Positions 63,910 to 64,000 of a stretch of DNA of 64,000 bases are shown here, piece by piece. Position 1 is the first letter of the stretch. Each line of letters opens with the position of its first letter. Under the pieces are notes generated by a model. That model was given only the letters and a program-made list of their open reading frames with translations, was not told the origin of the DNA and did no database searches. Both the position numbers and the translations under genes were made by a program. Source of the stretch: Lutispora sp003527145 (lineage in GTDB: Bacteria > Bacillota > Clostridia > Lutisporales > Lutisporaceae); assembly GCA_029983695.1 (NCBI GenBank), contig JASBZB010000007.1, positions 66,499 to 130,498 of the forward strand, written 5' to 3'.

Positions 63910-63966
63910 CTATACAAGCTTACAAAGTCTTAGCTTCGAAGCTTTATACTTGCTATCAGCTAGTAC
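63910..63966 (+). repeat. Intergenic structured repeat, copy 2
   Basis: 23 of 24 bases match 26877-26900. A perfect palindrome GCTTCGAAGC follows (63933-63942), and an ATCAGCTAG segment resembles copy 1. It precedes AAGGAGA at the window end, so a gene probably starts just outside. Family not recognised. Confidence 0.5.
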
Positions 63967-64000
63967 AACAGATATAATTAAGAAAATATTAATAAGGAGA

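Noticed and set aside
1..64000. CRISPR array, prophage, transposase or rRNA
   Set aside because: No regularly spaced repeats, integrase/transposase genes or rRNA segments were found anywhere in the window.

Overview
The window reads as the chromosome of a low-GC, Gram-positive, anaerobic, probably spore-forming member of the Clostridia. The evidence is a complete rnfCDGEAB operon (ferredoxin:NAD oxidoreductase), NuoE/NuoF-type and [FeFe]-hydrogenase-like proteins, the Firmicute gene order mreBCD-mrdA ... minCDE-spoIVFA/FB-like-rplU-prp-rpmA-obg, strong AGGAGG ribosome binding sites with frequent TTG/GTG starts, and AT-rich intergenic DNA. I saw no prophage, insertion sequence, CRISPR array or rRNA. 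Species cannot be named from the sequence.

Layout. 1-2.1 kb: two paralogous short-chain dehydrogenases and a membrane protein. 2.3-12.4 kb: a tRNA-Leu (CAA) on the minus strand, a YdjM-like membrane protein, an ECF sigma factor with its anti-sigma partner behind a textbook ECF promoter, polA-coaE-lytic transglycosylase, a nicotinate phosphoribosyltransferase, an orphan peptide-binding lipoprotein and tRNA-Leu (GAG). 13.2-19.8 kb: a redox cluster with two DRTGG proteins, two HATPase proteins, an atypical H-cluster protein, a PHP protein and three NADH-dehydrogenase-like Fe-S subunits. 20.6-25.8 kb: the rnf operon. 26-40.5 kb: maf, radC, mreBCD, the cell-elongation transpeptidase mrdA, then minCDE. 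A three-gene signalling block (XRE regulator, HD-GYP, chemoreceptor) is interposed between mrdA and minC. 39.8-48.6 kb: spoIVFA/FB-like genes, a radical SAM/DUF2344 pair, RNase G, rplU (with a leader), prp, rpmA, obg, yhbY. 48.6-64 kb: a CmpB-type membrane protein, an NhaC antiporter, a DUF5685/J-domain/membrane/HAD cluster, class II aldolase, a second HD-GYP protein, a BtuFDC-like metal-chelate importer, an H-NOX chemoreceptor, threonine aldolase and a small anchored protein.

How it fits together. The NuoE/NuoF-like proteins and Rnf connect NADH, ferredoxin and the membrane ion gradient, as expected in a fermentative anaerobe. The mre/min/spoIVF block handles cell shape, septum placement and sporulation proteolysis, and continues directly into ribosomal protein genes. 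Signal input is provided by two HD-GYP c-di-GMP phosphodiesterases and two chemoreceptors. One receptor carries a heme H-NOX sensor with the distal residues of O2-binding members, an apparent oxygen sensor in an anaerobe.

The most interesting points are the regulator-rich H-cluster protein locus, the H-NOX receptor with an O2-type pocket, a B12/iron-type ATPase with an extra C-terminal domain, a tandem duplication inside the elongation transpeptidase, a repeated putative structured element at about 26.9 and 63.9 kb, and a 225-bp inverted-repeat element at 54.4 kb.
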